A stretch of 64,000 nt of DNA from Kryptolebias marmoratus (GCF_001649575.2 NC_051441.1:12280039-12344038), one strand, 5' to 3'. Positions 1-15,200 are shown, counted from the first letter of the stretch. The notes: a model not told the origin generated them from the letters alone. Program-made: numbers and translations.

Positions 1-238
1 CCCTCTGGATGCCAGCCGCAAACTTTGCTCCAGCAGCGCTACCCGCCCAGAGAGGTGCCTCCGCGCTTCCGTCAGCAGGAGCAGAAGCAGCTGTTAAAGA
101 GGGGCCAGCCTCTGCCATCTGGGACCCCACCTCCCCCCACCACGGGACATCCCGACACTAGTGAATCTGCAGCAGCAACAGTAGCCATAACCTCATCTCC
201 ATTCTGCTCCTCCTCCTCCTCAGCCAGCTTGCCCACAG
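1..238 (+). CDS. tnrc6c: TNRC6C first visible exon ([10 protein letters not shown] motif)
   Basis: Frame 1 is open from the first base and carries [20 protein letters not shown], a conserved N-terminal block of vertebrate TNRC6 proteins. A Pro/Thr/Ser-rich stretch follows. The exon ends at a GT donor at 239 with one codon base left over. That base joins the AA at 8366 to make the Glu codon that opens the GW-rich exon. The left end is cut by the window edge, so the true exon start is unknown. Confidence 0.85.
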
Positions 239-3200
239 GTCAGCCTAAACACTCTGTTAGCGTGTCACCATCTCCTGTTTCCTTTCTCTGTGCATGCTTA
301 AAGAAATTGAATACATTATTATTGCAAAACCTTGCAAAGTGAAGCTTGATGGTAAAGAATGGAAGCTTGTTTTGAATCATTTTTGACAGCATATTCAGTG
401 TATATGTGGTCCTCGAGAAAAAAATAATCACTGCATCGACTGTTTTTTATATGTTGTTGTGCTTGTGGTGGTATGCTTGTAAAGCAGTGCAGAATAATTT
501 GCATCGCAGGTGTTGCTGCCTACTGTTTATTTTTCACTTTGCCTGGCTGTGAATTAGAAATGGGGATTGAGGAATACTGAGGCAAAGGATGAAGAGTAAA
601 CACAGCTGGCTATCTTTGCGACTGCATGTGTCTGTTTGATATCCTTCCTGTTGGGTTTTTGAGGTTGTAAGTATTAATGGTCAGTTATTTCCTGATAAAG
701 TATTATCTGCTCTTTGTGGATAATTTAGGACACTTTGCATTATCTGTGTGGTGCAATTGAATTTATCATAACTGTGTCAGGGCATCACCTAGCTCCCCTG
801 ATTCTGTTTGTTTGCCGATTTATCTCCATAGCAATGATATGTTTATCCTCTGCTCCTCTCTTTCTCCTCCCTCTCATTAACACCCTCATACTCCGTTCCT
901 CCGAGCTTCAGTATTGCCTGCTTTTGGAGGAGGAGAAATGCAGAACGAGCTAGTTGGCTTACTGCCGCTGTGGGGCTGAAAGAAGGAAAGAAAGAAGTAG
1001 AGAGCGAGTGTGGCAGAGGTCCAGGTCCGTGGGTTGAAGTGACTCATAGCTTACGGTAAAAGCTGCTGCTTCTCACCGCCCCTCTCTGGCAGACCGGTTC
1101 GACTCTGCTTTTGCTCTTTGTGTCTTTGAACCGACAGACTGGACCTTCCTGACTAGAGGACGGGCGGGAGTCCAGCATGTTCAATATTCAAGGCAACTTA
1201 AATTCACCAAAATGTTTTTAATGAGCATGACATTCTGTGTTATTGTTCATGCATCTTTTAAGTCTGTTAGTAGTCTTTAAAATATGCAGCATTTTTAAAA
1301 ATCCCAGAGCACAGCAGGTAATCTCACCTCCATCATGCTTGTCTGTCACACACCTGAGAGGATGATTGTCCCTCTCTTTTATGCCGTTTTGATAAAAACA
1401 CACAGGCTGCATTCATTGCCCTCCCTGCTCCTCTTCTCTCCACCCGCTGACTCCACATCGCCTCACTCTGTATTTCATTACCCGCTTACATGTGAACCCT
1501 CATGAAAAGCCAGCCTGATAAATGTCTCCTGTGTGTGTTCAGATGTGTGCCTGTGAGTATACACAAACATTTCCTTCCTTTCTAGTCTGGTGTGTCTTTA
1601 CTCACCTTAGTACAGACAGAATTACTCTGCTGTAAAGGCATGTAAATCCTGGACTGGCTGGTGTCTTTTAATATCCAGGTTGATGAGTCAATAGTGACAT
1701 GAAGTGTTAACCTTAGGGAAAGCAAATTGTCCTTATTAAGGATATTTATTGCTATATTGTAAGAAAATCTCATATTAGCATGCATTTGTTTCTCAGGTTG
1801 TCTCTGATTCGGTAATCATGACTTCTCTTTGACTTGTTTGGATAAATTGGTGTAGACTTGATTGCAGTGTTAGTGTTGGTGATGTTTTTAAAAATGACTC
1901 GCAACCTATCCCTTTTGTATTTTTAAGATACCTTTAGCTATACAATAAAAAGTATTTGAGATTTTACGTACCGGTTAGGAGCCACAAGCACAAGAAAAAG
2001 ACACCTTGGTGTAAACAAGCCTTGTCAAGTGAAAGAACTGTGCAGCTAATGCGCTAACAGCTTGTCTATTGGAGAAGAGAGTACGTACATGCACGATAGA
2101 CTTGATGTGCTCTTTAAGTCTGCTGATGATGCTGTAAAAGAGCCTTGGGAATCCCCTCAAAGACGGCTGGGATGTCTTGTGATGTGATTAAACATCAGCT
2201 CTGTGTTAACCACAAATGTTCGACATTCGCTCGTTTTTTTTTTGCTTTTTTTTTCTATCTTGTCTGACTTGTTCTGGGCCTTTGCTCCTGTGGATTTTTC
2301 TGCAGCGCTCAGTCTTTCTCTGACGCACACGTTCTCCCTCCTCCACCTCCAGTATACCAAAAACATAGCTCGCACATATTCTCGTTAGCCCCCAGGGTGG
2401 GCGGGATTAGTCAGGCCGCGCATTCTATATTCATGTCAATCTCCTCATTATTATAGTCTTATTCTGATGTTTCCTTTTTGCATGAGTAACAATCCATATC
2501 CAGAGGCACTTTCATGCAGTGAAGGTATGAAAGAGAAAGCTATTTTAGGCCTGGCATGCTGAAGACAGGCCTTGACCTGGTTTATCCTTCAGAGAAATAG
2601 GATTCTGAAAGGGAAACATGACATCCAGATGTCTTAGTTATTTATGTTTTGGCTTTTCTAGTTAAAGTAGAATAAATACTAGTCCAGCAAATAATTTCTG
2701 TTATATACTTTGGTCAATTCTGCTATTACACTGCTTTTAGTCGCTCTGTGATAAACAGAGCAGCAAAGTGCACATTCCTTCAGCCCTTTGATGGAATCTC
2801 AGAGCATTATTCATAAACTTTTAAGCCTTACGTGTACACAAGCATAAGCAAATTCTAATAGTTTTGATTTTTTCTTGTGGGAACATGCTGTGGTGCTGCA
2901 TGTCCCTGTCTCACTCACATATTTATTTATGTGACACAGAAATGTGCATGCAGAGCATTCTACATTTTTGCATGTATACATCAGTGACTGAAAGGGTTTT
3001 ATCTTTCACCTTTTTGAAGTTTCGGTGTTTAAAACTGTTTTGTAACTCTTATCGTCAGTTTTATGACCACTGGGTTAGCGATGTTTTATTACAACCTTTC
3101 TCCATTTTAAAGCTGCCAACTTCAATCGCAATTAAATTTTCAGTTCATTTGTGGTGTAGTTGGCACAGTTAATATGTTAAATAGATTGTTTTTGATGTAC

Positions 3201-6200
3201 ATTCAGAATCAATCAAGTCAATATTAAAATACCAGATTTTAAGTATTGTTTACACATCTCTATTGCTATATTTTCTCAGTTATCCATGCATCTGATCAAA
3301 AGCAGAATGTGAACTTCACTCTCATTAAACAAAGAGGTAGCACATTCCTGGGAGGTGTGTGTGTTTGTGTTGAAGAGCACGATCATCTGGCTGGCAGCAT
3401 GCATTGTCAGCTCTATACCATCCAGTCTCTCTGCCCCCTCTGGGACTTCATTAAGCCCAGGATCAGTACAGCTGAGGCCCACACAGTTCTTCTAGATCAT
3501 TTCCTCCCATTTCCCAACATCCATCTCTGTCCTTCATTTTTTTTTGTCCCCCACATCTTTGTTCCTTTAGATGTCTCCCATGTTTTGTCCCCATTCCCTT
3601 TTCCTTCTATACATAGACATTCACAGCATCTAGTAAGGCTGCTAGATTATGGAGAAAGAATATTAACAATTATTTTGATCGATATTATAGCCACAATGAT
3701 TGAAAATGATTATTCATCAAGTTTGGAAACATACTGCATTTATTGCACTTAAAGAACAGTAAAATGCCTTCATGATGAAATATTCCTTCATACCTTCCTG
3801 TTGAAGTTCTTATTTAAAAAACTGACATAATATTTATTTAAATGTAAGCTCAGTTGGACACGTTAGGATGCCTAAATGCAGCATAAACACACATAACCTA
3901 GACTATAGTCGTGTTTTAAAAACCTGTTACCTAAATGAGCAGAATATTTAATTCCACACATACAGCTACAGAGACTTTAATAAGCATGTCTCATTTCTTC
4001 TGACGTTTCTTTCAGGGGGTAGCGTCTGATGAAATGATGAATAACGACAGCTCTCTCCTTCTCTGTTTGATCTGATCACGGTCCGGGCCGTCACGTATTT
4101 TGTTGTACGGTTTCAGTCATTATGTCCTGACAGAACCTATGAGAAAGTTGTTCTCCCGAATCCCGAACATCATTCAGGCACTGATTGCTCTGTTATAAAC
4201 TTAGTGCTTGGTGTTAAATGTCACGGTTTCCGAATGCGACGGAGCTCTCTGTTCTTGCTGCTCATCTCGAACACAGAGAAAGGCTGCAGCTCATTCAGGA
4301 GGCAGGACAAGATGAGAGCACGAGCGCTTAATGGAATATGCCTGAATATTTTTAATTATCGTTTTTTGTCAAATATACTGTTTTTGTGATTGTTTGCGGT
4401 AAAAATTGAAATTAAAACTGCAAATTTAATTAAGTGCACAGCCCTAGAATCTACAATTTGTTCTATAGAGCAATGCAATATGAATATTTTACCTAAAACA
4501 TTCAGTGTAAGTCATAAGAAAGCATAAACCCCAGGATGCAGTGTAAAACTGTACTCTGCCTCACCCACTAAAAACCGAAACAAGCTGTCTAAACAAATGT
4601 TTGTCTATTTTTAACTTGAAATTGTGCTGAGATTGTGAAGACAAGTGAATTAATTTAAAAAAAAATCCTATTTTTTGCAACAAGGTCAAAAAATATCTCT
4701 GACATCTTTTCTATAACGTCCAATTTTTTATTTTTTCCAAAAGGATCATTTGTTTTGTGGCCATGTTTATATGTTATGAAGAATTCAGATTATTAAGAGG
4801 CTAATAAAAAGCACCGAAGGAGAGTAAATCTGCTGATCCGTCTTATTAGTGGAATGGTATGCGTGTTGACCTTCATTTTCAGATGCAAATGCAGATAAAT
4901 TGTTTCGACGCAGAATTGGCACTGTGTACGTTAGACTGAGTGGCCGTGACCTGATGGTGTGTGAGATCCTCACAGCAGAAAGGCACAAGAGGCTGAACCT
5001 CAGCCATAATAGGACTCTGTTCTCTCCCAAACATTGACTTATTGTTTTGTTGTGAGGGCACTGGGATAATTAGTAAACAATAGCAGCCTTGATCCAGGGG
5101 GGCTGCAGATTTCTTTTTTTTTTTTACACTAAGCTTCATGTCTTTCCTGTCCTCCTGTCTGTAACTTCTATCTCGTGGGTGTTTACTGATGTTGCTTTTT
5201 TGTAAATATCAGTCTCTGTTATGTTAGTAATCCTAATAATGAAATGTGAGCAGATCAATACAAGCTTCTCCATAACGTGCACACTTTACGTCTAGACTGC
5301 ATCCCAGTAAACTGATTTGTTGCTTTCCAAAGTGTTGTCTGTGATCACTGTGTTTCTCCCTTGTACACAAGTACAGGGGCTTGTTATTGTGTTTGATCAT
5401 ACAGTACGTATCTGTATTAACAAATATATGCAAATGGGAGAAATTTGCAGGCTCTTAAAAGGTTTTCAGCTGTGGCTGCAGTGCTAATTGCAGACAGAGC
5501 TAAATGTTTGGAGGTATTTTTGAAAGAATTAATTTATGAAAAGGGGTTTGTGGAGTTACGAGTCCTCCTTTTTGTTTTGATTTGCCTCGTGCCTTGCGTA
5601 ATGAAAGTCTCCAGACTCCCCCATTTCTTTCTAGCTTCAGCGTTCCCTCCCCCATCTAAGCCCCGTTTCGCCGCTTTTCCAGAAAGGGAGAATATCCTCC
5701 GTCAGGACAGGAATAGATCGTGATATAAATAAAACCAGAAGGAGGCAATAGATAGGAGAGGACAGACCCAGCCAAAGCAATGTTGGTGGGAGGGACAAAG
5801 CAAGACGGGCGAGGAAGGAAGGGAGGTGTGGAGGAGGTGGGATGGGGGTTGTTTCATGCCGCGCAAGAGCTGTGCAACTTCTTGGCAGCGTTTCAGAAAT
5901 GAGCCTCAGAAGCTTGGCGAGCCGAGCAGACATATTGAGACAAGGATGGTGGCTGCGTTGCACAAAACCTAGCTTTCTGCAGAATGGTTGGGAGGCACCT
6001 CTCCACAGGTATTTCATTACTATGTTGCACGTCTCCCCTACTGTCTTCTGTCTCTGTGTTTTTCTCTTTTTCCTGTCTTTTCTGCGTTGTTTCGGCAGCT
6101 TATATTTACATTTGGTGTAAATGAATACTTTTCAGCATTTAAGCTGCAGTGACAGTGTTTTGCCAGTTTGCAGTATTGAGTTCGTCCACTTTGCGTTTAT

Positions 6201-9200
6201 CAATATCAGTAAGACTTGTGCCTTTGAAGCAATTGTGGAGATACAGACAGCAGACGAGAGGCTTTTTGGCTCTTATTCAGCACTGAGAAAATGGCGGTCC
6301 TGCACTTTACAGCAGAGAGACGTTACAGACGACAGCGCTGTGTGTCAGAAACACAGTGCCCTCTTTTTTTTCTCCCCTGCACTCTCACTGTATACTCTCT
6401 CTCTCTCTTCTATGTAGAGGCAAGTGTTGTGGTAATATTGGAAACATGGGGTGGCACACAAACGCTGTCACTTCCCTAATGTAGTTATGACATAGACAGC
6501 ATATTTGCATACAAACCGTGTATGCATGTGACGGGGCATGTAAACAACAACGACTGCAGCGTGAGAGGGAGCAGAAATAAGACAGTGAGGTGTTGCTCTT
6601 TTATCAGTGCCGCGTTCTGGTTTGGGACTTTCTTTCAATCTCTAAACCTCTAAAATAAACAGTCTGAGGCTTTACTTTGTTAGCGTGGTTGCATGGAAAG
6701 ATATTTAAAAGACTGGCTTCCCAGGACTGTTGTGGAACTGTAATGTATTTGTGCTCCATGTTAAGTAAAGGTCATGGCTGCAGAAGCTACGAGATAATAG
6801 GCTAAGGATGAGCCAGTTACATGGCTCTTGTCGCTGATTAGGTCTAATTTGGTACTCAAACATAAGAGTGTTTCTGGGTTGACATTTTGACCCTGAAAGC
6901 TACAATGTTTAGCTTGTAGAACTACTCTTTTGTGTATGTGATAAAGTCATAAATTATTTTAAGTACTTGGCAAAAAGTTTTTAAATGTAGCACAGCCTCC
7001 ACTAGTTTAACTTTAAACTCTATCTAGAAAATTAAATCAAATGGCATGTAATCATCAAAGCAGCATTTATTTTATTTTTAAATATATAACAGAATTTGTA
7101 TCCCCACAACATTCTGCTCTGTATTACAGTATCTACAATGATGATTATAAAATAAATATTTTTTTAGTAATACAAATTACAGCAATTTATGTTTGTGAAT
7201 TTTAGTAGCCGCTCTCTCTCATTAAATTAAAAGCAAAAGCCTTGAGTCATCCCTGAATTATTTTAAACTCTTTTTCCAAGGAACCAGACTTTGATGTTAT
7301 CTTTTAAAGTGGTCTTGAGTGATATTTCTTCAGTCTTTCAACGTTTTGATTTGTACTTTGACTGCTTTTTCCACCCATTTTCTGCCCAACAAATTGTAGT
7401 CTAACACCTGGCCGCTTTCAAATATATTTGTATTAGTTTGTGTGAACACAACAGACAACTTGGCTAAGAACCAATTTTGAATTGGATCTTTTAGCACTTT
7501 ATTAGCAGTCTGTCACAAATATTAGCTGAAAACTTGGCAAACAGTGCATCAGGCCAATGCCACTGCAGCCTGGGGGTGAGATTGGTCCACTTTAAAACTA
7601 AGCTAGATTTTGAACCAGAAAAAAAATCTGTTAGAGAAACATTTGAAAAAATCTTAAATGACAAATATTGTCAGAGGTGGTCCTATTGTATAGATGGTCT
7701 ATGACAGGGCTTTACAACTCAGTCTGACTGCCAATGAGTTAATTTAAAATAAAAATAAACTGTAAAGTAAATTAAATGTACATAATAACAATAATTTCTG
7801 GATGTCTTGCCCCTGAGCTGTTTGCTTTCATTAACTGTGGCCCCCTGAGCAATTTAGCTGCAGTAGATGATCAACTGAAGGATAGTGCATCTCTCAGGTC
7901 TTTTCAGGTTTTTGAGGTCTCCCCCCCTTCCCCCATTTCTTAAAGATTTTCAGATTACATTCATTTGCTAAAGATAGATTATTTTAATTTTTTTTTTTTG
8001 ATCTGACACTTTTGTCCTCAGCTTGTTCACTTTCCTCGACATAAACTGACCATGTTGTCATGATCAGAAACAAACACTGGACAGAAATTTATTGAAATTA
8101 CAGCCAAAATCAACAGAAAACTTTCAGGAAACCTAGAGAACGAATGATCAAGGCTACTTCTAAAGATTTGCACAGTTTTGTAGATGTTTTATTTTTTGTT
8201 TTGATTTGTAAAGAGTTTAGTTCTGTCTATAAATAGGCACCTCATGCGTGTATGTTTCATTGGTCTTTTATACTTCTGTGAGTAAATAATGTTGGTAACT
8301 TCTGCCTTTTTGACCTCATTCTCTTGTTTAATCTCACTTGTTTTTATGTTCTTTTTCTTACTTAGAACTGCCCCCACAGAGTGGCCAAGGAGCCCAGTAT
8401 GATAATCCCCCCTGGGGACATCTACCAGCCAATAGAAGTGCCACAAGTGCTGCATCTTCCACCAATCTTAGTGGCTGGGATAAATTGATCATTGACCAGA
8501 AGGACACAGAGGCTTGGCCCTCTATTACCCTCAGCCAAAGCCAGGCCCCTCCAAGAGGATGCCCTTTGGACACTGACCCTGGTCACCTGACCAGCAGCAG
8601 CAGCAGTAGTACAAGCAGTAGTTGTAGTACAGTGAGTATGGCCACAGGGGCCAACGGTCAGACAGGCCACTTTCCTGCCAACCACCTTAGCAGCAAAGCC
8701 AACAGTGGGCCTAGCCCTGCCAATCATACTGGAACCAGCATGCTTTCTAGCCAGGTTACAACCAATCGTGGTTGGGGCTCTGGACCTGGACCCTCTCATT
8801 GTCCCACACAGTCCTCAGTGGGGAATGAAGGGAAGTGTGACAGCCCAGTGGGAGGAGGAGGCAGCAGAGGTTGGGGTTCCTCTTCATCATCCTCCACCAA
8901 CAACTTTAACTTGAACCTAAACCCCAATGCCAACCCATCTGCCTGGCCCATGTTGGGACATGATGGGGGAGGCAGCTCAGGGGGAGCCAACACCATTTCA
9001 TCTCCTCAAACTGCACCCAACCTCTGTAATCCTCCTGGCCCCCCACCAACTCAGACCAGCACCTGTTCTGGAGCCAACACTAACAGCAAGTCCTCTGGTA
9101 TTGGCAGCGCATGGGGTAACATAATGGCTTCTGATGTATCAGAGTCACACCCCACCCCATCCACGAATGTGTCTTTCAGTTCAGAACCTCAGAACCTTAA

Positions 9201-12200
9201 AACTGATGGACCAAATCAGACTCAAAAGCAGGAACCTCCCAGCCCAATCCGAAACTTGCCTGGCTGGGGCAGTGCACCTGCAGGCTTGAGTCCTATAGGA
9301 CAGCCACCACCAGGCGGTTCACAGGTCAACGGAGAAGATGATAACTCTTTATGGGGTAACAGTGGTAACTCAAAAACAACTTCATCAAAGGAAGGACCTG
9401 GCTGGGATACAGCCTGGGGCCATGGAGGAAGTGGACCAGGGAACTCTGGAGGCTGGGGTGAACAGTCTAGTGGAGACTGGGGGAAGCAGCATAGTGAAGA
9501 GACCCAGGGAAGCTGGGATGCACCCAGCTCTCCTCCCCAGGATTCACAAGCTAATCATTGGAGTAGAGCTGTGAGCACAGCTGGTGCTAGTGAAGGGAGT
9601 AGTGACAGCATTGATGGATATCCCCGACAGAGAGACCAGTCATCCAGAGACAAACCAGTTCCTGTTCTCCCTGCCCAGGAGCTAGACCCCAGGGTTCTGT
9701 GTAATACTGGTTGGGGACAGACCCCTGTACGCCAGCACACCACCTGGGATATGGATGATACTAAACGGAAGAATGATGCTGGGACTGAATCCTGGGGCTC
9801 TGGTCCATCCACTTCAAGTGAAGTGCAGGGACCCTCAAACACTACCACAGGCCCTTCACAGAGGACTGACAGTGGGAATAAAAATGATGTACCTGGTTCT
9901 CAGGGAGCTTCTGGTTGGGGTGGAAGCGTAGCTGCTACACACCTGCCCGGCTCTAGTTGGGGAGAGCTACCCAACAACGTCAAGCATCCCGTTGGACATG
10001 GAGGCTGGGGGAACTCTCCATCAGGAGGCGCTACCAACAATATACCCAAGAATGGTGGTCAGTCCTGGGGAGAGGAAAAATCAGCAGGGTGGGAGGATTC
10101 TCAAGGCAAGTCAACACCCCAGGGCTGGGGAGAGCAACCCAAAACATCCCATACCTGGGGCAACAGTGGAAGCAATACAGGGGATTGGGAGGAACCAGAA
10201 GAGAGCAAGAAGAGTTCCACGAACCCTGATTGGGAAGGAGAATCTGGAAACTGGAAGGAAAATCAACGAGACTGGGGAAGGTCAACTTCAGGACCAGGGA
10301 TATCTGGAGCTGGAGGAAGTGGGGGTTGGGGTGAATCAGCACCCCAGCGTCCCTGTGGTCCCCCTCAAGGTTGGATAGGCAAGCCTCAAGATGGGCCCAG
10401 CAGTAATAGTGGAGGAGGCGCCATGGGCTCTTGGGGTGGCTCAAGCTCAGTGAAGCAGGGTGCAGCTTGGGGGAATAGTAAATCAGAGCCCTCAAATGAG
10501 CCTACAGGCTGGGAGGAGCCATCTCCACCCTCAATCCGGCGTAAGATGGAGATAGATGATGGGACGTCTGCTTGGGGCGACCCAGGTGCCTACAATAAGG
10601 CAGTCAATTTATGGGATAGGAACAATTCAGGAAAGTCCCAGGCTAAAGTTACCACAGGAGGAAGTAATCCCTCAGGATCCAACAATAACCACCCCCACAC
10701 TCACAATCACCCCTATCATGGGCCACCTGCACCTTTACAGAACCATAGCCAAAACACTCAGAACCCATGTCCTACCAGTGGCCCTATGGATCCTCCAGTG
10801 CAACACCAGACTGGCCAGTCGCACATCAGAGGTCCGCTGATAGCTCAAGGTAATGATCATATTTTATTGTGTCACTTTTCAAAGATGCTCAGGTTGACTG
10901 GCCTATAGTTTCTAGATTACCTGTAAACTAGAGCTCAAACCTCCGACAAGGCCATACGGTCATTAAAAAGTTTTAGAATCTGGATCTTGATCCAGATCAC
11001 CACCCAGATTTAATCACGTTTTTGTGACAACCCCAACATTTCCTGAAAATTTCATCAAAATCTGTTCATTAGTTTTTAAGTAATCTTGCTAAAAGACAAA
11101 TAGACGGACAGACAGGTTATTTAATTTTATTTCTTCTAATGTGGCTGGAGCAAAATATTGTTCTTGGTTTCTGTTTTATACGTTCAGAGTTAAGGTGCTA
11201 AACACGATGGCTGGTTAGGTAGTTTGCAGAGTGCAGTATTAAGCTCCAAGCTGTTGATCCACTTAAGGTAAAATCTTGACCTAGTTTGCTCCATTCGGAT
11301 TTGCATCTGATCAACTCTTGAGATCAGTTAGGCAGTGCCAGATCTGCCCTTTCATGAGGCTTCTCACATTTCACAACACTGGGTACAACTGTGTGTGAGG
11401 GGGAGGAGGGGGGGAGTAGTAATCCTGGCAACCTAACATAGGTACCCAAAGGAAGAACAAAAATGCTGTTTACAGCGCGCCTCGCGAAAATACTGATTTG
11501 CCACCAACAGTTTGAGACAGATCGGAAGTATGTGATTATATGGGAGCTACCATCTGTCAGTAGTTTAGGGGAGGAGGTGGAGCCAGCTCCCAGGCACCAA
11601 AAGAGAGCAGATGCCCCCTGCAGTTACTCATTAGACCCTGCATGCACTCCCTGTGTTGGGCTTGGATAGAGTCTCATCACAGATATTTTTAGAGCATATC
11701 AAACAAAGAAGAATATCTACTGTTTCAAAATAATGTGGGGATAAAATTACTGTTTGCCTTGTTGCTTCTTTAGATGATTATAGCTTTCTGGCCTGTCGTA
11801 CCAGAAGGTTGACTGTAGCTTTGGAGCAGCCTGTAGGACTTGACCTTTCCCTGGTGGAAGAGCTAAGCTGAGTCTGGCATTGCAGCAGGCGTAGCAGCGG
11901 CTCCGTGCTTCTCATGCCAAAAGAGACTAGTGTGCGCCAGATCCTAAACGGGGACCTCCTCCCTCTACCAACAATCCTGCTCAGCCAAGACCAGTTTTCT
12001 GTCTCCCTGTGTGACTGGCACCACACACACTGATATTTTCCAAGAAGTCGTATTTAACGTTTAGTTTGTATAAATGAATTTGAAACAAATAAAAAGTGAA
12101 CACCATTTATCATTTATCTTTTCATTTATCTTTTGAATTTAGAAATGTCCGACATCGCATGCAAGCACCAGATCAGAATAAACATCTGATTAAATTATAA

Positions 12201-15200
12201 GTTTTTCAGATATTTTAAATGAAATGACTATTAAAACGAGCCTCATCTGTTGCTTCTACTTCTAAGGTTTTCAATCATTTTCGATGCAGATTGATCTATG
12301 TATTAGATATCTAACCCGTTGTATGTTTCTGACCTCTTTTAGATCATTTGGTAACATTGTAATTTTCCAAACGTCTGCGTGAAAACATCCAAATTAATGT
12401 TGATTTTTTTGAAAATCTAAATGTTTCTACTTTTGTTTAGTGGCACCAAGTGTTTCTTGAAGTGTTTAATCTTTATTATTTTATACACAACATTTAAATG
12501 ACGATCTCTGGACATTATAATAGTGACAGCCTGTTAATTGTGTACTGTCTTCTTGAGTTTAAAACACTAAATACAATGAAATAAGACAAAGCTTTCAGTT
12601 ACACAACAAACGTGTTATGATACTCATTTTTGGCTGAGAAGTTAGTCGACTGACTAGCTGCTGTCCTTGTGTGTCCTCCAGGTTGGGGAGATTTACCCAG
12701 CTCCCACACCAAATCAGAAAGCTCTTGGCGGGAACCTGCACCCTCTCCCGTCAGCGTAGATAATGGCACGTCTGCCTGGGGCAAACCGACTGGAAGCTCC
12801 GGAGGCTGGGGAGACGGCAACCCAGACGGCTATCGCAGGAGCAACCCAACAATGAACACTGCATCCTGCAAACCTGGTAAACAGACCCTGGATGTTTAAT
12901 CTTCGAGTAATAATGGCACCACGTTTTTTGCTCCAAGTTCAGTATCAAATATGAGTCAAATCAAGGACAACATGACACCAGGGAAGCCCTATGAATTCAA
13001 CCAATAGAGCTACACTGACCCCTAGTGGCTGTAATATGTTGACATTTTACATTAATGCTTCTGGTACTCAGTTATTTTACCTGGCCACGTTCTTGTCATT
13101 CCTGTTTTGCCTCAGTAGACAAAATTATCTTAGTGTAGAAACTTTTTTGCATTTGGTGACATGCCTCATTTTGCTAAATCTATAAGACTGTAGTTTGTCT
13201 GTTTTGTTTTTGTAAGCTTTCAGATTTTGTGAAATAAAAGTAAAAAAATAATAATTAAAGAACTTTAGTATGTAATGAGTTGGGGATCCCTGTTCATGTC
13301 ACGATATTAACTATAATCTTCTAATTTAACTCATTGCAACTAAAGGTTTTGTTCTTCTAGTAAAACCCTTAATATATTCTAAATAAAGTAGAAACATTCA
13401 CAGCATTTGTTTTATTAATTTTTTTACTTCTTTTGTAACTTCTGCACGGCCTGTAAATATTTTTGCTTGTGTTTTCCAGCCGCCAAACCTATGCAAGATG
13501 GATGGGGAGGAGGAGGAGGAGGAGGAGNNNNNNNNNNNNNNNNNNNNNNNNNNNNNNNNNNNNNNGAGGGGGAGGGGGAGGAGGGGGAGGTGAAGAGATC
13601 AGCCTGTCAGGGGGTCAGTGGGACGCTGAGGAGGGAGACGTGTGGAATAGCACTGCCTCCCAGGAGAGCAACTCTTCCTGTAACTCCTGGGGCAATGCAT
13701 CCAAAAAAGCCCCTCAGAAGGTGTGAAGCTTTTAATCCCACAGTCAGCACGCACTGTTAAATCCTTCTTTTACTTTAACTACAGAACAGGAATCAGCCCG
13801 ACTCTGCTACAAGTAACAAAATGTCTCCTTTCAGTTGGTTAGCAATGAGATTTTATTACCTTGTAACCAATATTTAATTTAGCTGGTCATAAATTGGTAT
13901 GATGTTGGGCGGTGAATCAAACATCGTTACAGTCTGTACATGTTGAAATGCAGGACCATTCTGTGTGGTTCTGGTGACATCTGACAACCTCAGGGTATCA
14001 GAAAATACAAGATTCTTCTTTTACTTTGGCTCAAAGCCCAAATAGGAAACCCTGGAGAATGTGACCAGTTTAACATATACATGCAGGAGTAACATGACTT
14101 CCAATTACACATTCTGGACTTTCAGAAATCTCATTTAATACAATAATGTACTTGAACTTTTATATTTAGATTATTTTTCTGCTAACGTTTCTGAATGAAT
14201 TGGTCTTTGCTTTTGTTTTGTTAATGTAATTTAATTGTGAAAATGTTGCAGAGTTGGCAGCTAATCCCCTTTTTCACCTCCATCAGGTGAAAGTCCCTGT
14301 GAAGCAGGAAGATGCCTGGATCATGAAACATCTCATCAAACAGCTGACAGACATGGGATTCCCTGTGAGTTCACTTTACATTATTTGCCCCTGATCAGCC
14401 TTTCAGAATATCTTAAAGTTTTCATTCTTATGTTTTGTTTTTTATTTATCACTGCATCACTGATAAGTTGTGGGTCTGTTTTCAGAGGGATCCGGCAGAG
14501 GAGGCTTTGAAAAGCAACAACATGAACTTGGATCAGGCCATGAGTGCCCTGTTGGAGAAGAAGACGGAGCTGGACAAGCGTGGGATGGGGATCGGCGGCC
14601 ACGACTTCAACAACGGGCTCATCAACAAGCCTATGAGCTGCCCCCGGCCTCCACTTCTTTCCAAAGACCCCTCAGTAGATCCTCGCCTGCCCTTCATCGA
14701 TAAGGTAACTTTTTCATTAAAGTACATAAAATAGCTCTTGTTTGTTGAGGAGAAAATATTTACTCTCTCTTGTCTGTTCTTTGCGTGCAGCAGATGCAGA
14801 GTGGAATGTTTGGCGGCAGTGGAGCAGCACAAGCCCGGGCCATGCAGCAGCCGCAGCCGCCTCCTCAGCCACCAGTGCTGCCTCTCAGCTCCTCTCAGCC
14901 TAGTCTACGTGCTCAAGTGCCTCAGTTTCTCTCCCCTCAGGTATCCTCATGCTCATCTAAAAACACTGTCACTGTTGGATCTATGCAACAGTAAATATTT
15001 CACTTTTACTTCTTATCAACAAAAATCCAAGACATTAAGTATTTGTTATTATCTGCCCGCAGGTTCAAGCACAGCTCTTACAGTTTGCAGCAAAAAACAT
15101 TGGACTGAATCCTGCACTTTTAACCTCACCAATAAACCCTCAACATATGACCCTTCTGAATCAACTTTACCAGCTGCAACTGGTGAGTCTTTTAGCATCG

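Noticed and set aside
3246..3752. 168-codon open frame in the TNRC6C intron
   Set aside because: Low-complexity His/Phe/Pro/Ile composition, no similarity, and it overlaps the border of a probable transposon.
5637..6120. Overlapping open frames on both strands in the TNRC6C intron
   Set aside because: No family resemblance and no paired splice sites; the frames arise from purine-rich sequence.
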